From Marasmius tenuissimus (lineage: Eukaryota; Basidiomycota; Agaricomycetes; Agaricales; Marasmiaceae), in contig JAQOTA010000054.1 in the NCBI GenBank assembly GCA_029532415.1, positions 2,976,001-3,040,000 of the forward strand: a stretch of 64,000 nt of DNA. The letters run 5' to 3'. The notes under the pieces were generated by a model. The model was not told the origin of the DNA. It made no database searches and saw only the letters and a program-made list of their open reading frames with translations. Position numbers and translations under genes: made by a program. Shown here piece after piece: positions 1-11,477 of this stretch (the stretch's first letter is position 1; every line of letters begins with the position of its first letter).

Positions 1-1340
1 AAAATTTTCTGAATGGATCTTTCAATCTATCGAAGTGTTCAGGAACACAAACTTGCCGCACGGCCGGCAGCATACCGGAAGACAGCAAAGCTGTAGAGCC
101 TCAAAGGCTTTCAAGATGGCTGACCCACGAGAAAAGAGGAAGAGAACATGAGAACATAGGAAATAAAGTAAGTGGCGCAGCGACCTAGGAGTAAGAGCTC
201 AGTAGAGCTATGTGCTCGATCCGGCGAACCAGTAGCTCTGGCAAGTGGGTAATTTGGAATTGAGTAGAATAAAATGAGTAGGTAAGGGGACAGGCTGAAG
301 GCTCTCGAAACATTGGTGGAGGAGCAAGGGTATTGACAGTGACAGAGGCGTGCAGCGACAACCCATTGGAACTTGACGTCAGATGGCCACCAGTGTAAAT
401 TTAGGATTCGAATATAGGCCAGGGTCCTCTGATGGTTTCGATGGGTCCCCCGTCCCCTATATGTGATGAAACTGAGCCTGAGTACAGAGGACTCGCTTGA
501 GAATTTGGCAGCATAACAGGTGGCGGGGTAGGCCTGCTCTAGGTTGTCCCAGACTCCAGAAGACATGGAGCTCAAAAAAACAGTGGGCAACTTTGCGCGG
601 AGAATATCGAGAGATACGTAGTGGTGAACGTTCATGGAGATTCGCAACTTGCAAGTTTCGCGATTGTGCAGTTCGGGCTTAGCCGGGGTGATTCACACGA
701 TCTTGTGACCTTACATATGTTTATTTTGGCGCGTCAACAACGCGTCGAGTGTCAACTTGTCATCGCACCACCATCATTCTCTTCTCAATCAAAGCAGCTC
801 TCGGAAAAGCAGCTTTTCTCGCCTTTCCATCAGGAGCATCAGTCAATTTCTCGAGGGTGCTACTTCAATACGTGAAGCCTACGTTTCATCTATTGAACTC
901 ACCTTGATTGAGTTACAACGATTATGTGGCCTCGAAACATCGTCCTCCCAGCTCAGCGATCAGCTAAAACAAGTGCTATCTTACCATTCAGGTAGGTCGT
1001 GGTATGTGTGACTTGTTGACGAGTAATCCGGGCATTGTCGGACCTGTGTAACCATCATTCATTTTGCAAAAGCTGTTGTCTTACGCGCAGAATTTTGGTT
1101 TCAATCTAGCTATTGGGACTAGCACTGATCTGGTCTCAGACAGCTCCTTCCACTCAACTATAATCTGTCAGGCCTGTCAGGCAAGTATGTCGACAGGGAT
1201 CGACATGGATTGCAAAGGAGCCTCACAGCCTTGCCTTATACCACATAATTTGAATACTTATTAGCTGAATGCGCGGACGTTCAGTCTTTTAACAAGGCTT
1301 CTAATGGTGGTCCAGATATTCCCTCTTTGCTCCCATCATT
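1..1340. other. left flank, no supported gene
   Basis: No coherent spliced gene could be assembled. A 178-codon open frame on the minus strand (111-647) and an 84-codon frame on the plus strand (757-1011) show no recognisable motif. At 728-749 two close MluI-type boxes (core ACGCGT, written here as GGCGCGTCAACAACGCGTC) resemble the MBF/SBF cell-cycle elements of fungi. A similar pair occurs at about 14593-14609. The last 300 bases should hold the promoter of the gene starting at 1341. Confidence 0.4.
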
Positions 1341-3749
1341 ATGCTGCTCGCTCATTCACCCACCACCCCAGATGTCGAGCAGTATCGAGGTCTCCGTGAC
1401 GACGACTATGAAGAGACGATGGTCGACGACTTTGGAAAAAAATCTCTTGTGCCGACGAGCCTACATCCATCTCACAGTCTGCCATCTGGAAACGAAACGG
1501 GCCTGGACAAAAAGCTGAAAAGCAATGGTTATTCCAGCTCTGATCAGCATCGCCTAGGCCTCACTCCTGTACTGCCCGCTTTGATATCCTCCCTTGTTAT
1601 AGGTAGCATGGCATCTCTACTTCTCGCATGGGTGTTCACACGGCGAATCACTTCCCATCCGTCCGACGAGGATACATTTTTCCATTCCGCTGTCGTTGTT
1701 GCTGAGGGCCGACAGAGTGGCATCACCAAATTCCTTGGTCAGATGCTGGGGACCAAACAGACTGTGACTGCAAACACAGAGACAACAATGTATGTCCTGG
1801 CAATGTCTTCTGTTGCGGTAGGTTCCAGCACGCTAGCTACTCTTTTCTCGGCAGTGTTTAATTTACGCCAAACAGGTTTACACGGTATCCTTCACGGCGC
1901 CTCTCATACTGGGCGTGTTCGGATATTGGATGGCGGCCAACTGGATTCGTAGCCAGGAACGTCAGCGTAGAGATGGTCTCCCGACACCGACGCAATACGG
2001 ACTCATTGTCGGCTTACTAGGATCACCGAACTTCATGAGTGTATTTGATACATTTTCCTACATCTCCCGGAAGGGGCGAGCCCGACCTGCTGTACCCCCT
2101 ATACTCGTTCTATCACTTGTGGTTGTGGTTGTATTTCTTTTTATCAACTACGCCCTATGGTGAGCCCAACCGCGATTCACCCTGAATATACTGGTGGCTT
2201 GTAGCTTACGTTCACTCACAGGATTTGTGACCTTTGGTTTCATACTGCCTCCAGCACCTTTTCCCATCAGTTTCTTGCACCAATCTCCCCTAACGCTTTG
2301 CCTCAAATCGCGTCTGTGATAAACAGGACTCTCTGCTCAGGCCCAGTGAAGGCGTACTACCACTTTTTGCCGGACTTCGGATCTGCTCCTCCTACGACAA
2401 TCAACGCGGCCGGAAAGTACGCCAATTGCGTTCACGTCGCGGGTGAGGGTCGAGCACACTACACTACCAATCGCTGGGGCACCGTGGGTATTATCCGTGA
2501 GGGAAAGGCGATTGTCGACAATAGTAGCGTCCTGTCTCAGGTCGCTGTAGTCGACAACGTTGCTGTTCTGCTTCCAAAAACAATGCCCAAGGACATACAC
2601 CAGCTCTTGTTCGATTCCTTTGCACTTGGTGTAAATTGTGCGCCCGTCACGAATTGTGTCGGATCCAATTCAAAAACTGCCGGCAATACCCTATTCTGTC
2701 CTTCATTCTCCCCGCCGCTCAACATATCCAAGACCGATGACAGGGCTCAGAATATGGTCCAGCAATTCAACCTGTCTACAAATGAGATGTTTTGGATGCC
2801 AAGGAAGCAGGATGGCGGGTACCATGGCGAGTCTTCGATCAATCCAGCCGGTGCTCTGGTCGCGCTTTACTGGGGTGCCCTCGACAAAGCGACATACAAT
2901 CTAACCTCCGCAGATAACACTACCGGGTGGTATGTTTGGCGCGACACCGGTGCTTTTGTTTACGTGAACCCAAATATTTATGCCTTCTATGTCGCATCTT
3001 GTCAAGTCGCCGTGTACGATGTGACGCTATCCTATTCTTCACCCTCCAGAGACATGCCCTCTAGCTTGTCTCTTGCCAACAAACCGAGATTGTCCAACTT
3101 CAACACTTCTTCAGCGTTCCTTGGCGCATTGGACCCCAATTTTCAGGAAACACTCGCCTCGCACATCTCCGATGTGTTACATCCTTCCCTGAACACTTCT
3201 AACTTCAATGACTACCTGATTACCGCTCTAGCAGGTAATTTATCAGTTTCGATGCTTGGGTTCACCGCTCCGCTGGCGATGCGGGCGAGGGCCTTGGAAG
3301 GTAGCTCCGCTACACAACTTCCCGTGAGTCGCTATCCGCTCGCACCCTTCGGCACTCTGCTCGCGCTGTTGTATGGGTATGCTTTCATCTCGTTGGCCCT
3401 ATGCTCCGGCGCTATACTGCTCAAGTCTCGCCATTTACAATTTTCGTTCGGATCGGGGGATCATTCCCAACGTGAGATTGACCTGGTTCACCAGAGACTC
3501 ACGAGTGCACGCGCGAGTATCGCAGACAGGTTTGGTCTCCGGGCCTCACAGGACTCGGACGACTCGATCACTATGCGAAATGTGATCTTCGAGGAAGGGA
3601 AGGACACTGGAAGGTTGGGCATGGGTATGGCACGAGATGTCACTGAGGAGTCAAAAAGCTCGGATGATGGTACGGAGGAGGGTGTGGTTGGACGAAAAGT
3701 ACAGCGATTCAAAGTAGACTACATTGAAGAATTTCGGGTGAACGAGTAG
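1341..3749 (+). CDS. multi-pass membrane protein, unknown function (tandem copy A)
   Basis: Three exons (1341-1817, 1876-2159, 2222-3749) with canonical introns give about 762 aa. The family is not named; I see a hypothetical membrane protein of basidiomycetes. A short cytosolic N-terminus precedes a hydrophobic helix around residues 80-100. Two more helices lie around residues 170-180 (GVFGYWMAANWI) and 235-255 (LVVVVVFLFINYALW). A large ectodomain follows with many N-x-S/T sites (NRT, NSS, NLS, NTT, NTS), then a helix near residue 640 (LLALLYGYAFISLAL) and a charged, Ser/Glu-rich cytosolic tail with a conserved SARASIADRFGLR block. This suggests a plasma-membrane or secretory-pathway protein with an extracellular domain. 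The gene at 5596-8303 is a tandem paralogue with the same intron positions. The start is the first ATG in frame, and the paralogue has an ATG at the same place. Function cannot be inferred. Confidence 0.72.
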
Positions 3750-5595
3750 TGAGTATTTGGATGAAGGAATGTATAGCGGGTAGCCACATCGGACGAACCT
3801 CTGGACGTAAATACTGGGATCCTATCGGGGAGCCTCGATTCAACAGTGGTTCAACTCTGGTCACAAAGGAAAGTACACAAAGGTACATATTGACAAGGAA
3901 CGATTGGTGATAGTAAGGGAGCCTGGAATGCCGTGAATCGATTTCTTCAGAAGTTGCAAGGGAGGAATTCAATATTCCAATCTAATACTTATGGACTGGC
4001 GAACCAGGAGTCCGAGACTGTCCATTGTCCAAATCCAGGTCCGGGTCCGATATCTCGGCCCGGATATCCATCCGCGTCCCCCTCAGGGGCTCTCTCCCTG
4101 GTCCCACCATGCCATCCACGGACCACCTTCTACTGCGACCCCTGGCCCCATTTCGTCTAGCCCGCCCATCCTCAAAGTAACGCAGCAAGCTGTGTGACGA
4201 GTTTTCAAACAGTATCAGGTCATAAGGTAGCGCCACACCATTCGGCGTTTCTTCGCAGTGGTCAACGACACACGGTTCAGAACGAGGGCAGTGAAGCTGA
4301 AGCCTGAAGCTCAAAGGCTGGTCAGTGGCGAATCGGACTAGCCCCTACTGTGAGTATCAATCTACTTCTTTAAAGTGTATCACTGACACGAAGAATCAGA
4401 AGTCGTTCTGACCGTTCATGGTCAAGTCAATTTTCATCTCGCATCAGCCTCTCTCGCTCAACAGTAGCTCAGCACTCAATGTCTCATCTACCCACTGCCC
4501 AGTATCCACGTCTTGTATTTGAACTCAAAGCTCTGCCTTCCAAAGACTCTATGTTGCCATTGACCCCACCCTCTCGAACACCCCCTCCGTCGCCTAATGT
4601 CAATTCAGCCCGAGCCAGAAGTAGGTTGAACGTGAACGTTGACTGAGAACACGGGGAGACCAAGCAAATCTGAAATACATTGAAGAGTTGTGAGCTGAGA
4701 AGCGATCCAGATGTCTGCAGGTCGGGACCGAGACCCTATGGCGTTGGGTTCTAAAGATATGAGGACAGCCATGATCAAAATAGAGGAGCAAGGATAACCA
4801 GTTCATACGGCACAAACGTACTAAAGAGCAAATGTGAACAGTCTAAAATGTAAATCAATTTTGGCTTTGCCTGGTTTCCCGATTGCCCTCGTTCCAGCAG
4901 AGTCCAGATGGAAGAAAAGAATAGGCGATTACTACGGCTCGGCAGGCCGCCTCTTTGTCTACGACGCGCGTCGTCTCCATTGTTTCATCAACCAGGCTCC
5001 TTTCTCCTTTCATTTTCACGGATGGATCACCTTCGAGTGTTACTAAGGCGTGTTACCAAGCGGCCCTCCTTTGAGGGATGTTTCGGACGGTTTTCCGGAG
5101 AGGGCGAGGGACGCTGGAAGGCGGTTGAGGTGTTTAATACCAGATCTGGAGATGAGGTGGATTTGGAGGTATTTGTGAAATCGAAGAGGTTCGCTGCCCC
5201 TATCCATTCATATATCTCGCCCTTTGATCGTGCCGTCTATATAGCTGTGGACGGTTCAACTCTAGGATCCCAACTTCATTCTGCCAGGCGAGTTGGTCTG
5301 GTTCCCAGTACAATATGTCGGTGGGCGCCAGCATTCACTTTGCTTCGCACCTCTCACCGAGTGCTAGACCATGAAGAGCATAGTAAGGATCGATAGCTAG
5401 GGTAACGTTTCACAGCAGCTCTATCACCTTCGATAAGGTTCAAACGTTCAATGTTGGTGTTCGTCTTGGAAAAGCTCGGGATGCTGGAATCGGCTGAACG
5501 CATGGTCTTGGATCAAGACTTCCACGCCACTACTAGTGTAGGTGCTGCACTCTCTCTATATATATGTGCACGGACGACCTCTTTCTCCCTTCACC
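3750..5595. other. intergenic between tandem membrane-protein genes
   Basis: The first 250 bases (to about 3965) align with the 3' flank of the second tandem copy (8304-8680), so the duplicated unit includes the 3' region. Between 4000 and 5540 there is no assembled gene. A 162-codon frame at 4908-5396 lacks motifs and a paralogue and is not called. The final 60 bases before 5596 are the likely core promoter and leader of copy B (TATATATATGTG-like run near 5557-5570). Confidence 0.45.
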
Positions 5596-8303
5596 ATGCT
5601 TGCACGTTCGCCCCCCATCTCAGAGGTTGATCAGTATCGAGGTCCTCGTACAGACGATTTCGACCACCATGAAGGAACAATGGCCGCTGGCTTCGAAGAA
5701 ATTCCGCTTGTGCCAACTAGATCACATTCATCTCACGTTGTGCCTTCTGGAGACGAAACGGGCCCGGCAGACGAAAAACAGCAAAACAACGGCTATTCTG
5801 GTTCCCAGCGTCGACTCGGCCTCATTCCTATTCTGCCCGCTTTGATATCCTCCCTTGTTGTAGGCGGCATGGCGTCTGCCCTTCTCGCATGGGTGCTCAC
5901 ACGGCGAATCACTTCGCATTCGTCTGATGAGGACCCGTTCTTCCGGTCCGCTATCGTTGTTGCTGAAGGACGACAGAGCGGCATCACCAAATTCCTTGGC
6001 CAAATGCTGTGGGGCGAACAGAATGCGACTGCAGAAACGGAGGCAACAATGTATGCCCTAGCAATGTCTTCTGTTGCAGTACGGTCCTATTTTTTACCTT
6101 AATTTTTCACGGCATTGATTTATGCCATATATAGGTTCACACTGTATCTTTCACGATGCCGCTCGCACTCGGCGTATTCGGGTATTGCTTGGCGGCCAGA
6201 TGGATTCGTAGCCAAGAGCGTCAGCATAAAGATGGTCTCCCGACACCAACACAATACGGACTCGTTGTCAGCTTACTAGGGTCGCCAAATTTCATAAGCG
6301 CGTACGACGCGATCTCCTACATTTCACGGAAGAGGCGAACCCGACCTGCCGTACCCACCACACTGGCCCTATCACTTATGGCTGTTACTGCATTCCTTTT
6401 TGTCAACTACGCCCTATGGTAAGCCGAATCGCGATTCACATAATACTGCCATGCTAGTAGCTTACGTTTACTCCCAGGATTTGCGACCTTTGGTTTCATA
6501 CTACCTCCAGCACCTTTTCTCATAAGTTTTTCGCGCCGATCTCCCCCAACCATTTGCCTTTAGTTGCCTCTGTGATCAATAAGACACTCTGCTCTGGCCC
6601 AGTCAAAACGCTCTGGGCAGAGTACGTTTACCTGAGAACCGACGTGGCCGTCAAGTACGCCAATTGCCTTCACAACGTGGGGTACACGGGGACCTCCTCG
6701 GTCGAAAATTGGGGCACTGTGGGCCTTATTAGCGAGGGCCAGGCAATTTTCAACAATAACAGCATGCTATCTCAGGTTGCCGTAGTCGACAATGTTACTG
6801 TCCTCCTTCCAAAAACAATGCCCAAGGACGTGCAAAAGCTCTTGTTCGACTCCTTCGCACTTGAGTCGGAGTGCGCGCCTGTCACAGATTGCACTGCGCT
6901 GAGGGCGGATCCCAAAACTTCTCCGAGGGGCCAGCCTGAGGTAGCGCTGTCTTGTCCTTCATTTTCTCTCAACCTATCCACGACCGAGGGTACGGCTATG
7001 AGTATGGTCCAGCAATTCAATTTGTCCACGAGCCCGCGCCAAATGTTATGGTGGCCGCCCAATTCGCCGCCACTGCTTAGTTATGCCGCAGATGTATGGT
7101 GAGTTTCGCTCAACGTTTACGATATTGAGGGAGAGGACACAGGCTGAGGTAGTGATTACGAATATCTTGATGAACCAACTAGATCCACCATGAGATGTGA
7201 GTTTCGTCCCACACCATGCGATCTGATTGGTCCAACAAAACATTCATGTCACCGCGTCCTGTTCCTCCTCCGTGACCCAGCCCCTCGTACTGAACTCACC
7301 ATTCGACGGCTGCTCTAGGATTAGTACCCGGCAGGATACCGGGTACCTTTTCGAGTCTATGATCAATCCAGGCGGTGCCCTCGTCACGTTGTTCTGGAAT
7401 CACCTCGACAAAGCAACATACAAATATGTAAACTCCACTGCAAGTAGTAATACTACGACCGGGTGGTATGTCTGGTTTGACGCGACGGACTTCGGCAGCG
7501 AACCTCAATTTCAAAGTCCATACATTTCCGCCTCCTTTGTCGCATCTTGTCAAGTCACCGTGTATAACGTGACAGTGTCCTATTCTTCTCCCTCCAAGGA
7601 CGTTCCCCCCAGCTTATCTCTTACCAGCAAAAGCCACGCCGATTTCAACACTTCTTCAGCATTCCTCGGCGCATTGGACCCCGTTTTCCAGAAATCACTC
7701 GCCTCACACATCTCCGACGTATTACAACCTTCCCTGAATACTTCCAACGTTCAAGACTATTTTATTACCGCTCTAGCAGGCAATTTGTCCACCTCAATGC
7801 TTGGGTTCACTGCTCCGCTGGCAATGCGTGCGCGCGCCTCGGAAGGCATCTCCGTTACACAACTTCCCGTGAGCCGCTATCTGCTCGCACCCTTCGGCGC
7901 TCTGCTCGCGCTCCTGTATGGGTACACTTTCATTTCATTGGCCCTGTGCTCCAGCGCTGCACTACTCAAATCTCGCAACTTGAATTTCACTTTTGGGTCG
8001 GGGAATCATTCTCAACTTGAGATTGACCTGGTGCATCAGAGACTCACAAGTGCACGAGCGAGTATCGCAGACAGGTTTGGTCTCCGGGGCCCAAAGGACT
8101 CGGACGACTCGATCACTATGCGAAACGCGGTCTTCGAGGAAGAGAAGGACACGGGGCGGCTCGGCATGGGCATGGTTCGAGAGGCCACTGAGGAGATGAG
8201 AGGCTCGGATGGTGGTACGGAGGATGCCTCGGACGGTCTAGTTAGACGGAAGATACAGCAATTCAAAGTGGACTACATTGAAGAGCTCGGGGTGGATGAG
8301 TAG
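5596..8303 (+). CDS. multi-pass membrane protein, unknown function (tandem copy B)
   Basis: Tandem paralogue of the gene at 1341-3749. Exon 1 is 5596-6078, exon 2 is 6135-6418 and exon 3 starts at 6478, all matching copy A in position and phase. It has the same topology: an N-terminal helix (PALISSLVVGGMASALLAW), two further helices, a glycosylated ectodomain (NKT, NNS, NVT, NLS, NTT), a helix LLALLYGYTFISLALC and an acidic tail ending VDYIEELGVDE. Unlike copy A, the ectodomain is interrupted at about 7099-7340. The frame leaves after YAADV and resumes at DTGYLFESMINPGG. Two near-identical donor-like stretches (GTGAGTTTCG at about 7100 and 7197) lie between. I infer one or two introns there with a small exon, but could not fix the joins, so this part may be damaged. 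The start ATG matches that of copy A. Confidence 0.65.
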
Positions 8304-8461
8304 TAGGTATTGAATGAATGATGGAATGTTATAGTTACTGGTTAGGTAGCCTCAGACGAATCTCTGTACGTAAACACTGAGTAGCTCAGGTAGCGCCGAT
8401 CTCAACTTGGGCTACAAAGGAAACACGATGGCCCATATCAACAAGTCGCGAACGGTGGCAG

Positions 8462-8611
8462 TAGGGCTGCTCAATTCTTACAGTCCGTAACCAGTTCGTA
8501 GTCCGTCCCAGTTCATCAGTTCATAAATGCGGAGACACTTCAGCAAAAATCACCCTACGAACTGCAACGAGCTGGCGAACTGGTAACGAACTGGAGGATT
8601 GAGCAGCCCTA
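8462..8611. mobile_element. 150-bp hAT-like MITE
   Basis: The ends are long imperfect inverted repeats. The left end reads TAGGGCTGCTCAATTCTTAC and the reverse complement of the right end reads TAGGGCTGCTCAATCCTCCA; both then continue into a shared ACCAGTTCG, about 36 bp in all. The TAGGG start is typical of hAT-superfamily termini. There is no coding capacity. The flanks are only partly alike (GTGGCAG before, GTGACCG after), so an 8-bp target duplication is eroded or unclear. The matching 3' flank of tandem copy A (about 3900-3935) lacks the element and gives a natural empty site. That dates the insertion after the gene duplication. Confidence 0.75.
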
Positions 8612-8780
8612 GTGACCGGGAGATCCTGGGATGCCGCGAAAACGATGTTTTGACCGACGAATGACTCTGAAGTTGCAAGGTGAGATTGAAATGTCATTTT
8701 CCCCGTTCACACAAACGTTTACTACAAAAGAACAGGTCATGAGTACACAACGATCGACTCTACATCAAATTCTCAGAACA

Positions 8781-10388
8781 CTAGTCTCCACGCTTCAAAG
8801 CGTGCTTCGCCATCGACGGGACCTTCTTCAAGAGCTGGGAGTAAGCATGTGGAGCCGTCAGGTCGGCCGCATTAGCAGAGTGTGACGGCTGAGGGTTGTC
8901 ACCGCAGAAGCGTGGTACAACAGGTTTGGTCGATTTAGCAACTCGAGCATGGAGAGCGATCGTGATGAGGTCTGTGAAGGTGAAGGAGATAAGAACAGAG
9001 GATCTAGCAGTGGCGGGGAAATGTACGTACCGGCCATTTGCGCTCCGTATTTAAGAGGTTTGCCCGAAACGAGCAGGTCTCCGACAACGTAGCCTTTTCC
9101 AGGCGGAACTTCAAACTCACCGCGCATGTACTGCACCGGCGGTCGAATCAGGATCATCTGAAATCATAGAAAAGCACAATTACGCACCCTATCTTTACTT
9201 CCTCGAGTCCACTTCCAAAATGTCTGAGGATCGTCGTCTTCGTGACCTGCGGGAGGGTCTACAACGCCCCAGTTGACGCTGAATGGCCATAAGATTACGA
9301 CCTTATCTCACCCAACAGGATAGAACTCACGACTGGATATACAACCCGACAGGGTCATTGATCGTCAACTTCAAACCCCCGTCGCGAACGGCATTGTTGA
9401 CGGTAATCCCAATCTATAAACCCATCATTATCCAGACGGTCGGGCAACAGAAAGGAAACAAACATGAGGATCGGAGTTTCTGTTGGGATTGCCATATCCC
9501 GAGCAGTTAATGAGCTCGTCAGAATCCGTGATGAGAGTACCGTCTCCTCGCTTTCTGACCACTGTGGCACGAGCGCCTAGATCCACCTCGGCGCCCAAAG
9601 TATTATTGACCTGGATCCTTTTGGGACGGTCAGAACTACAGCTGAAGGAGTTTGAGACGCCACTCACAAGTGCATGATTGCTCCTGTGTTGGTAGAGTTG
9701 TTCCACTTGTTCTTTGGGTTGTAGTTCCCGGATGAATCAAAGAGGTCGTTGCTTTGGATGTCAAAGCCCGGGTTCATCTTCTGGTAGAGGTTAACGAGGG
9801 TATCGGGTTGCTTTTGTGCCAAGAAGTCGAAATACTAGTCAATGGCCGGTCAATCTACGAGTCGAGACATAGACAAAACGCAAGTCAGTACCTCGGGTCC
9901 CTCGTTGCAAAAGACGATCCTGGTTATCTTTCCAGCGCTGTTGCGCTTGACGGACCTACGGGTAGTGTCCAAGTGAGAACGACCAATTTTCAATCAATGG
10001 ATAGATAAACTCACCATTCCAGGTATTCATCCTGAGCGCTACGGTTCTTGTCGGCAAAATCCCAACGCTCCTCATCGTTGGGGAATCTGAGCTTCACCTG
10101 CTTCGGGAATCCAATCCAAGTCACCGGCGCCGGCACCTGCGCGCCTTGCTCGGTTTCAAGGACGGCATTGTAGAACAGGGGAGTCGAGGTCGGATTGACG
10201 TTCGGAGTCGCCATAAAGCCATCAATGATAGAGCTCCTACGGAAGATCAGCGAAGTCTATGCTGGGCGAGCAGGACTGACCATTCTTTCTTATGTTCATC
10301 GGTCAGATCGTCGACAAAGCCCGGTGGGTTATGAAGTGAGAGCGCCATGCTAGTTGGATCGATGTTGGGGATTTTGAGCTTCAAAGGA
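8781..10388 (-). CDS. conserved protein of unknown function, left half of divergent pair
   Basis: Minus-strand exons recovered by joining GT-AG introns in phase: 10388-10281, 10236-10015, 9955-9892, 9834-9668, 9617-9464, 9413-9331, 9278-9188, 9157-9031 and 8971-8781 (TAG at 8781-8783). The product reads smoothly through motifs MATPNVNPTSTPLFYNA, QDEYLEWSVKRN, GKITRIVFCNEGPEYFDFL, GNYNPKNKWN, NNTLGAEVDLGARATVV, NCSGYGNPNRNSDPHIG, DPVGLYIQS and GKGYVVGDLLVSGKPLKYG, about 400 aa. The smooth reading over eight introns is the main support. The 5' end is unresolved: an ATG at 10350 (MALSLHNPPGF) is a possible start, but the frame is open upstream to 10388 and further 5' exons up to about 10870 are likely. 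From memory, similar proteins occur in bacteria as well as fungi; I cannot name the family or assign a reaction. It has no signal peptide in the visible part. It faces the gene at 11478. Confidence 0.72.
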
Positions 10389-11477
10389 CTGCCTTTATAC
10401 CTTGGGATATTACATCGATTTTCGATTTTCGGGCACAAAATCAGTTCAAAGATATCCGGGACTCGCCGATGCCACCGGATGTTATCAAACTCTACCCATC
10501 GTTTGTGTAAGAGGCTGTCAGAGGTTGTACCCCAACTTTTCTGCTCACCTGGTATGTACTAGCATTCTGTATGTACATCAGTTATCACCCACACTTCTTC
10601 GTCTCCGTTCAAGGTCCGTGCCAAATCGACGATTTAGGAAATCCTGATCAGAAATCATCGAACGTTATGGATGGGGCCAGTGGTGTCCACCCGTACAACG
10701 ACCAAAGAGAGTTGCACCTTGCTTCCGCCGCGGAGTTTTTGTCGAGGTCTCGGAGACAGTGAAACGCCGAAGCAACCTGAATGGAAGGTTGGCTGACTTT
10801 TGAGGTCCATTGAGCTCGGACTTAAGGTTCGAACAAGCTTGGAAGTTGTAAGGACTTGTGGAGGCGTCATTTTGTATTAGGTCATATTTACCCACGCATG
10901 GCGCTTGTTCTCTGCCTCCATCAGTCTGGAAACAAGACTCACAACGCCGGTCCAGGTATTCCCTCTGTCAATGCGACTGGGTGCCTACACTATTGGCCAG
11001 TACTATTTCACACCCTTATACGCCTTGCTCCGAGCTCCCCTCATCTCCTGAAATAGGCAGTGCGAACCGTGACCAGTTCAACGAAGCTGATGCGAAAGGT
11101 GGATCCAGCGGATACGTGTCGACAAAAGTAGGTAATGATACAATGGTTCGATTTGACTTCTCGTATGAACGGCAACTGCCGGCTTCGGTACCAACGCAAC
11201 ACCGAAAACCGTTTTCTGTCCAAGTTGAAGCTGTCAGAATCTGGTGCCACATCCAACAGCATGATCAAGGACTCTCCGACCCGATTATCTCCCCCCAAAG
11301 CGCAGCTCCTACAGCTGACGTTTATGTGGGGCTTTTTCGAGATCATCGGACGTCTGTTTTTTGCACTTTCGTATGATGACCCAGATCGCGCGTACCACAA
11401 GGGTGGTCTCTGTTGAGCTCCGGGCTATCTTACTTATTTAAACAGGACATTTCAGCGGTAATCGGACTCACAGAACC
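10389..11477. promoter_or_regulatory. divergent intergenic region, with unresolved 5' exons of the minus gene
   Basis: This stretch separates two divergently transcribed genes. Its left part (to about 10870) probably contains one or more small 5' exons of the minus-strand gene; candidate donors such as CAG|GTGAGC near 10547 exist but no join was decisive. The right part holds the promoter of the gene at 11478, with a TTATTTAAAC run at about 11431-11441 that could act as a TATA-like element. Shared control of both genes is inferred from the layout only. Confidence 0.4.

Noticed and set aside
111..647. 178-codon minus frame
   Set aside because: No motif, no paralogue, no convincing splice sites or promoter; kept only as part of the unexplained left flank.
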